A stretch of 64,000 nucleotides of DNA from Epichloe hybrida (Eukaryota; Ascomycota; Sordariomycetes; Hypocreales; Clavicipitaceae), in contig JAFEKR010000004.1 in assembly GCA_019022495.1 (NCBI GenBank), forward strand, positions 4,030,001 to 4,094,000. Direction: 5' to 3'. Shown in pieces: positions 12,586 to 24,776 of this stretch. A program made the position numbers and the translations under genes. How positions within the stretch are numbered: position 1 is the stretch's first letter; each line of letters starts with the position of its first letter. The notes beneath the pieces were generated by a model that was given only the letters and a program-made list of their open reading frames with translations, was not told the DNA's origin and searched no databases.

Positions 12586-15165
12586 TTATTGGTTGTTGCG
12601 GCTACCCTCGTCTCGTTGGCCCAGGGGAGCATATCGGCCCTGGCGGCCACTGCTGATACTTGGCGATCGACCGCGTGCAACAACTCGCGACAACCATCCG
12701 CCAATGCTTCGATCCTCGCCGCCACTGGTCTGGATCTTCGATTTGGGGTCGTCATCCATGTCGCCGACCTCCAGATTCAGTCCCGAAATATCTCGTGAGG
12801 GTCCTGGTGAGCCGGCACGCATGAGCGATTCATTGTCGGCATGGATAGAGGGCGTACCCATGACTGTGCTAGAATCGCCAAAGAGAGAATTCATATCTTC
12901 GAGACGCACGCCGCACGTCTCGGGATAGGTGAAGTAGACTGCAATACGTTGTTAGTCGCAGGTCATTGACTGTAGAACATGCCAGAAGTGTGCTCACCAA
13001 TGACAAAGGATACCACGCAGAAGAAAGCGTGGACGAGATAGAGACGCCACTTGATCCATTCTTGCAAAATAGGAGTCATTTCTCCCACTAACCAATTAAA
13101 GGCCCAGTTGGTTGCCGTGGAGAGACTGGCACCCTTGGATCGAATGCTGAGGGGAAGGATCTCGGGAGGGTAGAGCCAGGGAATGGGTCCCCATGAGTAC
13201 CCAAAGGCTGCATTATAAATCATGACGGACAAGACCACCATTCTCGGCGTCCACCGGATATCAAGGTAGATGAAGTAGGAAATGAGCGACAGAGAGATGG
13301 CCATGGCGATAGCACCAGACAAGAGGATCGGCCGTCGGCCCCATCGATCCACCAAGTACCAGGGAGGAATGGTCGACAGGAAGTAGGTGATTCCGTTGAA
13401 ACCGGTCATGAGAACGGCATCGTGGCCGACCCAGCCTGCGGATTCAAAAACGTACGGGGCGTAGTACGAGATGACATTGATGCCGTTGAGCTGCGCCAGC
13501 GCTTGGGCAGACATGGCGATGAAAACACGCGTTCGGTATTTGCGGAACATCTCCGAGTAAGTTCGATCACCCTCCTGTCGCTGTAGCAAAACGTTCATCT
13601 TGATTTCGCGGTACTCGTCTCTAGCTTTGGGGTCGTGAATATCACCACCACCATAGAGGTTGGCAATCACCACCATGCCCTCCTCGTCGTGATCATTGTC
13701 AAGAAGCCATCTACATTTTTCAAACACGTTGGTCTCTCCTCTTTCGTTGCTGCAGGAAAAAAAAAGAAGGGGAAAAAGGGAAACAACTCACCTTGGGGAT
13801 TCCACAATGATTAAGCTGCCAATGCCCAATAGAGCACCCATGGCACACTGCATAAGAAGCGGAATCCGCCACGACAGATTACTTTCGATGAAACCGCAGC
13901 CGTAATCAACCCATACGGATGTGGTGTACCCAATGATGTTGCCGGAGAATTCAATGCAAGCCAACTTTCCTCGATTATGCGGCGGGGAGATTTCGGATTG
14001 ATATACGGGCACAATGGTGGAGAGCATGCCAACGCCGAGACCGGCAATAATACGGCCGACCATCATCATGGCCATGGATGTGGCCATTGTTTGCAAGGCT
14101 CCGCCCACGAAGAATATACACGATCCGTACAAAATTGTTCGACGTCGACCAATGATGTCTCCGACTCGACCGACAATAAGCGAGGCAAAAAAGGCACCGA
14201 CTTCCAATATGGCAACCATGGTACCGACCTGAGCCTTGGATGGATGGTTGAAGTAATCAATGAAGAATGGGCCACTGTGCAAAAAGGAATACGTTCGTTA
14301 GCTGACACCCCGCTGGATGTCACATAACACATGGTAGGGATGGGTTGAGGCGAGATGATTCATACGTGATAATGCCCGACATAACGCCTTGATCATAACC
14401 AAATAGAAACACGCCGAGAGAAACAAATATGCTTGTGAAATAACTGCATAAAGTCAGTACATGTGTTCGCGTATGCTAGAGACACATATAGCTGGAAGAG
14501 GCGTACATCAGGGCCTTGCCTGTTAGGCCGTGGACAGAACCCGATCGTCCCGACATGATGGCTCCTAGGCAGCGTTCTGCGCGTGAGGGTCGCGGCGGTT
14601 TTATCGGAGGAATATCAATGGCCTCTTTGTCGATGGGAGCGAGATGTATCGACTCGGAGCGATGATATCGCTGCGGCGAAGGGTCGTGAATGCGGACCCT
14701 TTTTTGGGGTTTGGACTGACGCTTCTGCACACCAGCGAGAAGCTCTTGCTCAAGCTCGTCGGGCAGCTGAAGACGTACAGGGTCGTTGTCGTCGGCAAAT
14801 TGATCACCAATATCGCCAGTGTCGGTCCAGGAAGACTCGGAGCCTGATGACAGCCTCGCCTGGGAGGAGCGAGCGGGATTGGAGAAACCAAGCAAGGAGG
14901 CAGACTGGGAGTCTTGGTCGATATCTAAACGGGTAGGGAGGGTCCGCAAGGGAATGTTGGAAGGGAGACGGGATGGGGTTGTCGAAGGAATTTTGGGCGG
15001 TTCTGGGGCTGTTGAGCAGCAGCGCCCCTCTGCATTCAATTGAAGGGGAAGCGTAGTATTAAGGGAAGTGGAGGTGGAGTTGAGAGGTGACGCCGCGTCT
15101 GCTGGCGGAGTCAAACAATGATCGGGGGGTCTGGTGACGGAAGACGAGACAAGGTTTCCAATCAT
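12586..15165 (-). CDS. MFS sugar transporter with long N-terminal extension
   Basis: Twelve-helix sugar/inositol-type transporter of the major facilitator superfamily, expected in the plasma membrane. Five exons on the minus strand are 15165-14507, 14443-14366, 14274-13792, 13710-12998 and 12938-12586, all in phase, giving about 761 residues. Signatures seen are FGYDQGVMSG (helix 1), GRVGDIIGRRRT (loop 2-3), VPVYQSEISP (PETSPR-like region), VESPRW restored across the third intron, and the QLNGINVISYY helix-7 motif. Further on come DRWGRRP and the helix 12 / PET box YFTYPETCGVRLEDMNSLF. The canonical start would be MSGRSGSVHGLTGKAL. The frame is open for a further roughly 200 Ser/Pro-rich residues upstream, so either a cytosolic regulatory extension or translated-looking 5' leader precedes it. 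The C-terminal tail is also long and hydrophilic. Confidence 0.9.
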
Positions 15166-16626
15166 CGACACCAGCTAACCTGCAGCGTCGTCGGGTGGTT
15201 CGTCCTGTGGGGCTGCTATGGCGTTGTCACAAGGTGCCGAGTGGACTAATAAATAGTAAAGTTGTGTGTCGTCTGTTGACTTGTCGTCGGTTGTAAAATT
15301 GCCCGCGTCGTACCAGCCAGTTGACCCCCGTATGGATATCCAGGCGTTGAGCCGTCGGCCGTCGATGCTTGTAAATTGTGTGGTGGATGGTTGAGAGTGA
15401 GCGTAAATACACGGCGCAGAAAAGGAAGAAAGAAATACGTGCGAAGGGGAACACAAGATCAGGTTCACATGGACAGCGGCAGGACCTTTTTCGGCCAACG
15501 AGCTCCAGTCTCAGCTCGCTCCTTCCTTCCCAAGGAGATTCTGAAAGCGAGTGGAGAGAAATCGAGCAACAAAGCAACATGGGAGGAAGGAAGGAAGCCG
15601 CGTCTGGTCCCATGCACTTCTCAGGAGAAAGGGGATTAATAGTCAGTGCGAACCACCACCAATGCGCCATACAACAATATTACCGAGTAATCCGCACGTA
15701 CGGAGTTATATATACGCATTATTGTTAGTCCTGACAAGCCTCCCCTGTTTTTCTCATGAAATGGGAGCAAAAACAGGGGCTCACTTATTTAACGTATACG
15801 ACCTGCATCTCAGATCTGCTCCACCTCCGGGGTACGGTACCAGCACTTCATGCTGCACTTGACACCGTCCAGTGCGGGCGAGCAACTTCCGATCCCAACA
15901 GAAAACATTCGGGGCGATCAGCACGGTTTAATTGGGAAGGTTCTCCATGGCCGAATGAGAGACTATCTACCAGGCGCTTGTGGCTTTCCAAGCACTTTTC
16001 ATCTCACAGCTGGTTATGATCGGCTTAACAACTATTTCATCATTTGCTAACCACCCACCCCCCCCCTGGTTAAAGATGTGCGCCTCACGTGTGGGTGTCA
16101 TGCGTCAGAATAAAGTTGTTAAGAAGATGAAGAGCCCGACTCCATTATTCATATTTTCACGAACGATGACGACTTGCGCGGCAACTGTTGCAACCCGTGC
16201 TAGGGACGCATCACTAGGATGTACCTTTGATGAGCTTCTTGTTGCACGGCCAAGCATGCATGGGTGGATTAGTCGGCGCGGGTTTTAACATGAGTACGGA
16301 TTAATGCGCATACCATTAGGGTGTGCGCACAGGTTTCCCCCTCTTTGATCAATTGAATCATATGATTCACTCAATATCATTAAAATACCTGTATCACGCT
16401 TAACGTGCCAGACTTCTGCGGTCCCACTTATCCTTCCCCACGCTGGCAGCTAATAAGCCTAGAGACTTATCTTTTAACAGCTCTTATGACTCTTTAGATG
16501 CTGCGTTTTAGCACTTTTAATAAGTTCTTTAATTAATAGTTGACGATGCCACCAATTCGCTCATGATATGCATCGAAGGGCATATTGCTCATGGCTGTGA
16601 TTCATTTTACTGAATTGTTTCAAGCA
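15166..16626. other. intergenic, no gene seen
   Basis: About 1.4 kb. Short overlapping ORFs near 15227-15728 on both strands are low complexity and lack family resemblance. The part from 16290 to 16620 is AT-rich. Nothing here can be supported as a gene. Confidence 0.5.
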
Positions 16627-17017
16627 CTATGCCCTTTCGCCATATGACCTACTAAAGTTTCGGCAGACAAAGGCCAACTCAGACATGTCAACGCCTGCAT
16701 CTTTGATAATGTTGCGCATTGTTTCGCTGCTGAAATGTTCCATCCTCTCCCGAACCTCGGGGGCTCTCCATCCTTGGATGACCTTCCTGCGGCCAGCTTC
16801 TTTGAGCTGACAGAGCATCTGATAATGTCCAGGATTGACCGTACTCATGCCATGGACCACCAGGTAATGCCTGGAGAGTCTCCTGGCCAGAGATGATATC
16901 CCCATTATAATCAATAGTTGGGCCACCGAAACAAGTAACGCCAGGAGGCAACTCCAACCCTTGAATAGCTGAGAAGAGGGCAGCAATCTCTGCAAGTATA
17001 CACCTCTTTTCAATCAT
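16627..17017 (-). pseudogene. aminoglycoside phosphotransferase-like (APH) kinase remnant
   Basis: Two overlapping minus-strand frames each carry half of a fungal APH-domain sequence. One reads LAEIAALFSAIQG...LPPGVTCFGGPTI...LPGGPWHEYGQ (from 17017). The other continues with LKEAGRRKVIQGW...RERMEHF...DAGVDMSELAFV. The switch lies near 16840, so at least one frameshift separates them. The catalytic HGDxxxxN segment expected next is replaced by CRNFSRSYGERA and a stop. Both the N-terminal nucleotide-binding part and the rest of the C terminus are missing. It lies immediately downstream of the sterol desaturase remnant on the same strand. Confidence 0.6.
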
Positions 17018-17050
17018 GCCAAAAGACTCGAACTGGACGCCAAGCCGAGA

Positions 17051-17923
17051 TTATTTCGAGTGCTCCCTGAAAATGCACCCAAAGCCCGTCTTATCAAAAG
17101 GGTTTGGATACCATGGCCAGTTTCCAGGCATAGACAGATGGTGCGGCAACGTGTGGTTCAAGGCCCCAGCTCTCGGATGGTACGATACACTTGTGGTGCT
17201 TTTTATACAGAGTCCTGCAGGCCGTGAGGCTGTGCAGCCACCGATGAATCCATTAGATGCAGAAATCTGTAAAAGATTGAAGAGTGGAGCTTGTATAATG
17301 TCGTACCATAGTCCTGGCCCGTCTGCTGAGGTCGTCGTACATTTTGAAGTATCCGTGAGCCTCTGCGAGAACCAAGGGCAGGATGGGCAGAAATATGCCG
17401 GGTAAAACCCAAAATGTCTGTTGGATATCCATGCGAACTTGGTTTTTGAGACATTTCGGATGCTTTTGCATCTGTTTGCAGAAAATAAAATGGTACGAAA
17501 AAGGGGAAAAGAAGAAGTAAGCAACAGCGCCAAAGATCCTACAGGCATCTGGTGAGCAAATGCAAGTCAACATAGGGAGATGGAAAGCGGAAAGCATACC
17601 AGAGGATTAAAAATAAGTTGATGACCTGTCTTAAAATGTTGCCTCTTGGCCAGGAACTCACTCATACACATGGCAGGCGATGGAAGCACAGTGAAGTACT
17701 TTGTCGACGGTTCATACACGCATGACAGCCTGTATGACAGTGACGTGTTATTCTTGATGCCTCGGTCTTGCACATTGGCATGCGCGGGAACAAGTCTGGC
17801 AAAGACATAATCACTGATCAATGTTTCGGAAAGATCGAGAATCACGTCCTTTTGCTCCTCGGGCAGAAAAAGAGAAGAAGTCGCAAGAAAGGCCGATAGA
17901 AATCGAAAATAATCGTCAATCAA
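17051..17923 (-). pseudogene. C-5 sterol desaturase (ERG3-like) remnant
   Basis: Minus-strand fragments match the order of a C-5 sterol desaturase, an ER di-iron membrane enzyme of ergosterol synthesis. An N-terminal piece DYVFARLVPAHANVQ...YEPSTKYFTVLPSP (about 17830-17660) is followed, after a likely intron, by KHPKCLKNQVRMDIQQTFW, LAEAHGYFKMYDDL and TDFCI (17480-17255). A stop codon sits where the family has the Tyr of DFxIYWIHR, and WIHRWLH...LYKKHHKCIVPS continues in the same frame. Thus parts of the histidine boxes HRxLH and KxHH survive, but the third box is absent and the frame ends shortly after. Read as a decayed copy; the working gene is presumably elsewhere. Identification is by motif order only. 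Confidence 0.6.
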
Positions 17924-18677
17924 AAACTTTCACCACATACCAGCCATCCTTAATCCGCACAGCCATGCCGCAATTCTGCTGGAGTCGTTCTCCATTGTCT
18001 CCACCGAAAATAGTATGAAAAGTTAACAAGCCTACGTCCGTGATGAGCTGTGACGACGACATTTTCGACATGGTAGAGTTCGGGCTGGGAGTTTCATGGT
18101 ACCAGAGAGGCATATCTCACAAAATGTATCCATATCATCTGTTCGCAGAATATTCATCTACCGTGGGTGATGATATTTCCGGCAAAACAGCCAGATAAAC
18201 CATCTTTAGATGTGCTCCCCGGAATACAGCATTTATTTTCAAAACGCTCGTCAAATAGCCTCAGGCAATTCAAGGGGTGTATTGTAGATTCGTCGCCAAA
18301 TCTCAGTACATGTGCGTGTTAGTGACGCTGCCAGGTCCCAAACAACGTCCTTGGTTTTCCAAAGGCCGAGTTTTGGGCAATTTGGCCACTGCGTTGGACA
18401 AGGTGGCCCGCCCGTTGACCGGGGCGAGCTGAGGTGCGAGATGAGAAGCAATCCATGACTCAACGAATTGAAATGGCACCACTCCGGGCGGTGGGTAGAT
18501 GCCAACGGCAGGAGCGAGTGAGGAGTCTGCCGGACCCACAACGACGACGACACCTACAGCGACTATTTACAGCTACAATATCCTGGTTGTTTTCACAACG
18601 GCACTTTGTCCACGTTGCCTTGAATTGCATCATTGCCTCGGATCTCCCACAGCCTGCCAGCCTGCCAGCCTGCCAGC
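17924..18677. other. intergenic / 5' leader of Get2
   Basis: The minus-strand ORF 17916-18113 may be the extreme 5' end of the desaturase remnant. The remainder holds no gene. An 8-bp repeat (CAGCCTGC, about three copies) lies at 18651-18677 immediately before the Get2 start. Confidence 0.4.
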
Positions 18678-19746
18678 ATGACCGAACACGCAGATGCAGC
18701 TTCCTCTTCCAGCGATGCCGCTGCCCAAAGAGCCTCTGAGCAAGCTCGCCTCCGTCGGGAGCGCAGAGAAGCCAAGATCAAGTCCGGCGGCGCCGACAGA
18801 CTGAACAAGATTACCGGCATCGGCGGCCGAGTCATGGGAGGTAAGCATGGCAAAACACCTCGACGACAAAACACGCCAAAAAGCGCTCGCCAGGAAAAAA
18901 AAAAAAAAAAACAGTGGGAAAGCTAAAGATGCCTCCCTAGAAACCGACCAAGCTACGCCAGTCGTGCCAGCGGAGCCCGCAGCCGCCACGACCTCACCCA
19001 AGACGACCACCCCATCCCACGCGGATCCCGACGAAATCGACATCTCGCAGCACTTTTACGAGCCAAACACCACTTCAAGACGGGTTCCCGCCGACCCCGG
19101 AGAAGCCCAGCCTCGCCAGATGATGCTCGGCTTCGACCGTTCCCGTCCCCGTCCCGACCAGTCGAGCTCAGGCGCGCCGGCCGCCGGCAGCATGTCCAAC
19201 ATGGAGGACGACCCCATGATGAAGATGATGGCCCAGATGATGGGCGGTGCAGGCGCACCCGGGAGCTCTCCCTTCCCAGGCATGCCTCCAATGACGGGCC
19301 TGCCCGGCCAGCAGTCTCCTCCGCAGCCAAGTCCTTACCACACAATATGGCGCCTGATCCATGCCTTCGTTGCCCTCGGCCTAGGTTTCTATCTCGCACT
19401 CTTCACGAATTTTTCCGGAACCAGGACGGAACGAGAAGCCGCCGCCGCCGCTCATCATCAGCAGCATCTTGCCGTTTCCGCGGATGATGAGAATGAGCGT
19501 CGCAGACGCATCTTCTTCTGGACATTCGCCACGTCGGAAGCCGTGCTGCTTACCACGAGGCTTCTTCTCGACAAGGGACGTGCTCCGCCGCCAGGCCTCA
19601 TGTGGACAATCGCTGGCTTCATTCCCGAGCCGTTCAAGGGTTATCTGGCTGTTGGGCTGAAGTACGGGCAGATTTTCACCACGGTGCGGACCGACATTTT
19701 GACGTGTATGTTCGTGCTGGGCGTTTGCTCCTGGTTGAGGGCATAG
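18678..19746 (+). CDS. Get2-like subunit of the GET tail-anchored protein receptor
   Basis: Get2 with Get1 forms the ER-membrane receptor that takes tail-anchored proteins from the Get3 ATPase. Exon 1 (18678-18840) holds the diagnostic N-terminal Get3-binding motif, a cluster RLRRERREAKI followed by GGADRLNKITG. Exon 2 (about 18929-19746) encodes a hydrophilic Pro/Ser/Met-rich linker (MMKMMAQMMGG) and then three hydrophobic helices (IWRLIHAFVALGLGFYLALF, FFWTFATSEAVLLTTRLLL, ILTCMFVLGVCSWL), ending just after helix 3. The topology equals that of fungal Get2: cytosolic N terminus and three C-terminal membrane segments. Length is about 326 residues. The intron contains an A18 run, and the exact acceptor (18922 or 18928) is uncertain because both keep the frame. 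A Get5 homologue lies at 59.7 kb. Confidence 0.82.
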
Positions 19747-20021
19747 CGCGTTTCAGTAGATTTGTTGCCAAGTCATCGATTGTCTCTGCAGAATAGAGGT
19801 CACACACAGCGTTGCCCGCCCAGTCCAAACTATTCGAAAAAAAAAAAAAAGCTCACCTGTCATCGCAAAACCACCTTGCTTGCGTTGCAATCAAATTTCA
19901 CAAAAAGAGACCCCCTGCTCAGAGGAAAAATATGTGACCACTGACAATATTACTTTTGATAATACACCTTTCCACCAACCCATCATACATGCATACAAAA
20001 AAAAACACGCACAGACAGACG

Positions 20022-21852
20022 TCATTCCCTCATCGTCAACCCCAATATCCCACCCAGCATGCCTCTTACGCGTCTAGGATTCTCCATCGCACACGTAAAC
20101 ACGACGGCCGTGCTCACCGCAAACGCGAGCGTCTCTCGCCACTGCACTCCCATGGAGTACTGTCTCGGCAACAGTGTCGCCATGGCGCGGGGGGCCACAA
20201 ACAGCGCCATGTCCTTGCGCCGACTCGCCGTCTCGATGAGGACGCTCCAGCCGCAGAGGAAACAGCCTACGCCGACGCAGTATCCGCCGTCGATGCGCTG
20301 CCTACACTCGGTGTCCTTGCCTAGGATGTGCGGACCGATGCGGGTTCGGCCGAGGCAGACGCCGTAGTAGAACAGGGCGATGTAGGTGCCTAGGAAGGCG
20401 GACGACCGGCAGGCAGATACGAGGGCCGTTCTCGGACTGTTCCTGTTGGGTTTGCGGAGTTGCAGGGCCAGAGCTAGAGGTAGGTAGGTGTACATGGCCC
20501 ATTTCCAGGAGAGCCAGAATCGTCGCCAGGCATGGTATTCGCAGGACGGGCCGCGTCCCATGTGGACTATGTCACAGGGGAAAGGGACCGTCTTGCAAGG
20601 ATCACCCCATTCGTACGGGAGCTTGTGGTCTGTACACATGGTGCCAAGGAGGGGAGCTTGGCCCGTCTCTTTGGCATAGCAGAGCTCCCTGTTCCGACAG
20701 CGACGGAGGGCTTCGATGAGGCGAATATCTACGTGGGCTGCAGACGTGATCCACTTGTTGTATGCCCGGGGAAGGTTGTCTGGGGCATAGAACCATGCCC
20801 ACATGATGAGGGCGCAGGAGGCTACGAACGAGACTGGGTCTGTCATTCTAGAAACGACAGCCTCGGCCTAGATTAGATGAGCTGTTAGTTTCTATATATA
20901 TGTTATATATTTTTTTTTCATGTCCAAGCCAATTGCAAGAAAGAAGACAAGAAGAAAGGGAGAGCAGAAAAGCGAAAGCAACTCGATGTGATGGGGAAAC
21001 GGCATACCTTGGTCCATCTGCCTGCAGCCAGGCGCCTCGACTTGTGTCGAGCCCATAGTTCGCCGATGATTACATCGACAGCCTGCGTGGTAGCAAACAA
21101 TGTCAGATCTACCGTTCTACCTGCAAGCTTCTCCCCGGTTTGAGGATCGACATATCGAACTGTAGCCGAACCAGCACGGCGTCGCAGCGTGGGTTTCTTG
21201 GCTTGCAACAGCTTGAGACTCAGCCATGCAGCAATAAACGTGGCCAGTGATCGTGCAAGTCTACCAGACGACATGGCCCAAGCCTTGTTAGCTCATCACG
21301 TCACACAGACATAGGATGAAGGGGGCGGAGGGTTAGAATTTGGCCGGCCATCCGTCCACACCTACCTTTGTTGTGCAGTGCCGCCAAGATTCGTGCCTGC
21401 GCGAGCTATGATTCTGTTCAAGGGCGCCTGGCAGTTCCAACCATGTCAGTAAGCTAATCTAAACGACTAAATAGAATGTTTCGGAGTGAAGGCCAATGTG
21501 TGAAAAATCATTATATATACATGTAAAAGGAAAAGCAGTGATGTCAGACCTGCAATAGAGTTGAGCCGCCTACAAGGGCTGCGCAGAATGTGGGAAACCG
21601 GCACGGATCCAGGCCCGTCTTGAGAACATGTTTGCACGAATCAAGGAAGGTATTCTCATCCCTTTCTGGCAACGCGTAATCGGGTGCTTTGCGTCTCCTG
21701 TTGGAGAGATGCTGCAAGACGAGCGTCAACAGTCGTGGCAGAACGGCAGATGCGTAACCCAGGAGATAGGCGCGAACGAGGGGCCGCAGGGCCGGGGGAA
21801 TGAACTGCAGCTGCAGAAACGAAGTGGTGCCAGTGCCGGATCTCCCAGCCAT
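20022..21852 (-). CDS. TMEM135-like integral membrane protein
   Basis: Four minus-strand exons, 21852-21550, 21427-21366, 21260-21008 and 20867-20022, join in phase to about 487 residues. The product resembles fungal relatives of TMEM135 / peroxisomal membrane protein 52, which belong to the broader Tim17-like membrane family. Visible features are an N-terminal region PPALRPLVRAYLLGYASAVLPRLL, a central hydrophobic ATFIAAWLSLKLL, then TDPVSFVASCALIMWAWFY followed by LPRAYNKWI, and several further hydrophobic segments. A Cys-rich conserved stretch (CTDHKLPYEWGDPCKTVPFPC) lies before the last group of helices. Cellular role is inferred only: animal TMEM135 acts at peroxisomes and mitochondria. 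The start MAGRSGTG is the first ATG of the exon. Confidence 0.82.
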
Positions 21853-23310
21853 GTCCAGATTTTAGCTAAGGCTTGGAGCAGTAGCGTGTAAGTGGAAAAG
21901 GCGGTAAAGTAAACCGGGATTTGGCCAGCACTGGGGGCTTCTCGTCAGTTTGATAATGCGACCGTGGGAAATCGGATGATGTGCGGGATGGTGGAAACAA
22001 GGTGCCGATGGGAACGTGGCGGAGATGGAACCGCGTGAGAGCGAAACCATGCGCGCTTGAAATAATGAATATCAGGGAAGACGGCGACGTTGTCTGTGAA
22101 AGTGCATTCGTGGTCGAGCGTGGTTTGCGCGTGATCACGTGGTGGTTGTAGTCACAGAATCGGGAATGTTCTGTGCTACTTCGGCAGGTCCTCCCGAGAG
22201 AGAAACCGTCAAGTCGTTGTACGGCCGATCGATGGGATTGTCGCAAGCCGTCAACGTGACAGATCGATTGATTGCAAAAACAATGGAGTGACGCGGACGA
22301 CGCCAAGTCTGACAGCCTACACCAAAACGTGGAGAGAGTCAAGGGGAAGGGGGGGGGGCTAATTTCGCAGTACTCTGAAAAGTCATTCTAGCAGTTGACA
22401 CCGTTTAATCCCAACTGACAGCATTGGCGGTATCGTGTTGAGCTTCTCGTCTCCACGGCCGAAGAATCAGTTATACAGACAAGTCGCCCGGAAGGACCCT
22501 CGGCGGTGTCACATTCTTGTCGAATGCGGCAGCGCCTCCGAAGCTGGAGTGCTCGGTGTTGGCTGAAAGGGGTTCACGATGCAGGGGGGTGTTGACTTCT
22601 ATTGAGGAGAGGGTTTCGCCGATTCCTCCAAGGAGAAGTCGTAATTCCAATGTCAAGTCACCAAAAATGGTAAAAAATCTATCGAATGAATATTCGATGA
22701 CGCCCTTTGACGCATACTGGCCTATATTGCAGTCAAAGTTTGACAAGTGCTGCAGTCAATTAGTCCGTCGGTCGAACTTGTCAATGATGCCGAGTAGAAA
22801 GCCCCAAAGACCTAGGTATCCGGTAAGTCGTTCAATAAAGCGGAGACGTTTTGTGTTACTTTGCTGAAAGGGGCTAACTATCTTGGACCGAGAAATCGAG
22901 ACCTACATGTAGGGAAGCTCGCCTAAAATAAACTCAAAACCGGAGAGCCGACCAAAACCTGTCCAAGAGGTCGCAAGAATGTCCTACCCACCCCATGCTT
23001 TCCATTCAGCCTCGATCACGATAGCTGGGGGTTGTGAGAGAAAGAAAGAAGGAAAGAAAACTCGGCTCAACAGCAGAGACGCCCGATGGATTGCTTCATG
23101 CTGATGCTGATGTTGTCTGGTTTCCTGATGCTGAACAAATGACAAGAGACCGTCCACGCGATCAGTCAATGCGGGAAGGATGGCTCGGCGACGCTAACTT
23201 ATAAGAGGTGTGGGACGGCGTGGACCCCTTTCCGCTCCTGAACTCTATCCCGGACACAGAGGGTCAATTGGTGAGGCGAAATTTGATGGCGGAGAGAGCT
23301 GACTGCGGTG

Positions 23311-23349
23311 TGACGCGTGTGACGCGTGTGACGCGTGCGACGTATGCGA
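23311..23349. promoter_or_regulatory. three ACGCGT boxes at 9-bp spacing
   Basis: GTGTGACGC-type units place ACGCGT at 23313-23318, 23322-23327 and 23331-23336, followed by a diverged ACGTATGCGACGC copy. ACGCGT is the MluI cell-cycle box bound by MBF in yeasts. Regular spacing could also be a simple tandem repeat. No start codon is near: the bHLH gene begins about 1.4 kb to the right and the TMEM135-like gene starts 1.5 kb to the left. Confidence 0.4.
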
Positions 23350-24499
23350 CGCAGTGAGTATTAATGATTGAATGTCTGTGGACCTGGGAAGTGATCATCG
23401 AGGTATAAAACATTGCCGGGAATGATCAGAAAGAAAAGTCCCTTGAGCAAGCCTCATAATAGCTTGATGTACCGCAACACCGCAACTGGCGAAATCGAGA
23501 ACATTGATGGCTGGGCGGGCAGTGGTGAAGGAGTGGAGGGAGCCGCGACAGCCGACTTGGCATGTGATTGTTGGTTTCAGGAATACGTACATGCACATAC
23601 GGACGTATGTACATAATCCGTATGCATTGCAAAGAAGGGATTATGCAACAAACTCCGTGATCCGTAATGGTCAGCGTACGGAGTACTCGGTAACTCGATA
23701 TACTTGATAGATGCATGAAGCAACCTCGATGACGACCGGGAATCACCTGGGCGTACCGAGAGGCGTGCGTGGCGAGCGGGCTAGGCGACCGGGATCAAAC
23801 CGAAGATGGGTCAGGCGAGCTCGTCTTGATGTCTTTACTAATACGGATTACATATGTACTGATAATATCGCGGCGAATCGAAAACAGCTACGGATTACAT
23901 TGTGCACATGAACACGACCTAGGTAGAATCATATCATGGCATACGGGCAAGTACTTACCCATGCCTAATGGCGCAGAAGGCGATGGTGTTTACAACGACA
24001 ACAAAGCTGCACCAGACAGACAAGACACACAAGACAAAAACGACAAAAACGACAAAAAACATGGACGATTCCAAAAAACGGTGCAGAGCCGCGACTGGAT
24101 GGCTCGTGCAGATGGCTAGGCCTGTCTTGTTCTTGGTGGGCCGGCCCCGACCCCACTCCAGTCCCACTCCAGTCCTACTCCATCTGCGGATGGACGGGTT
24201 GATGGCGTCGCCGGTGCTCTGGTGGTGCTCTGGTGCTCTGGCAGTCAGCCCAGCTACAGTGATGTATTAGCCCAGCCGCCCGCCCGCCCGCCCCTCCGCT
24301 CTCCCCTCCAGCACCGCCCGCAGCGAACCCACCACTGACCAGCAAGAAACAAGGTCAAAAGAGGCCCGGCCCCACCTCCGTTCGTGGCCATGGGTCCACG
24401 GGCCCTCGTCTTGCCGTCTTCTCCCGCTCTCCAGCCTCTTTCTCTCCTTCTTCTTCACCTTGCCCATTACCCCAGATTTCCCCGGCCTCCTCATCGTGT

Positions 24500-24533
24500 A
24501 TACATATCGTGTACATCGTGTACATCGTGTACT
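24500..24533. repeat. short tandem repeat, CGTGTACAT units
   Basis: Three to four 9-bp units of CGTGTACAT type in the leader of the bHLH gene. Confidence 0.75.
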
Positions 24534-24776
24534 AGTCGAACCCCTCGAGGAGACTTTTCTGCTCCTCCTCTGAATCCAACACCGCGACTCTTTCGCAGCG
24601 GCGACGTCTCAGACGTTCCATTCACATCCATCCTCTCTGCATCCTCTCCGCATCTCCTCCACCGACACATCCGGTCTGCCGGAGCTCTCAACCACGACAC
24701 CTGCCCCCAACCCGCCGCATCGTGCTCGTCGGAAACGAAGACGCTCTTCATGCTGGCCGTGCAGCATCCTCCCAGG

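Larger units (their letters stand above)
21853..24749. other. long intergenic region, 2.9 kb
   Basis: No gene can be supported. Small ORFs at 22471-22867 on both strands and at 23395-23746 have no recognisable family. Structured elements inside are listed separately (three ACGCGT boxes at 23313-23336 and the GTGTACATC repeats near 24500). The right end is the CT-rich leader of the bHLH gene. Confidence 0.5.

Noticed and set aside
15227..15728. Cluster of overlapping ORFs before the sugar transporter
   Set aside because: Low-complexity, six-frame overlap, no domain; most likely 5' leader and promoter sequence.
22471..22867. Small gene on either strand
   Set aside because: Both strands have ORFs of about 90-116 codons, but neither shows a family motif, clear splice partners or a promoter.
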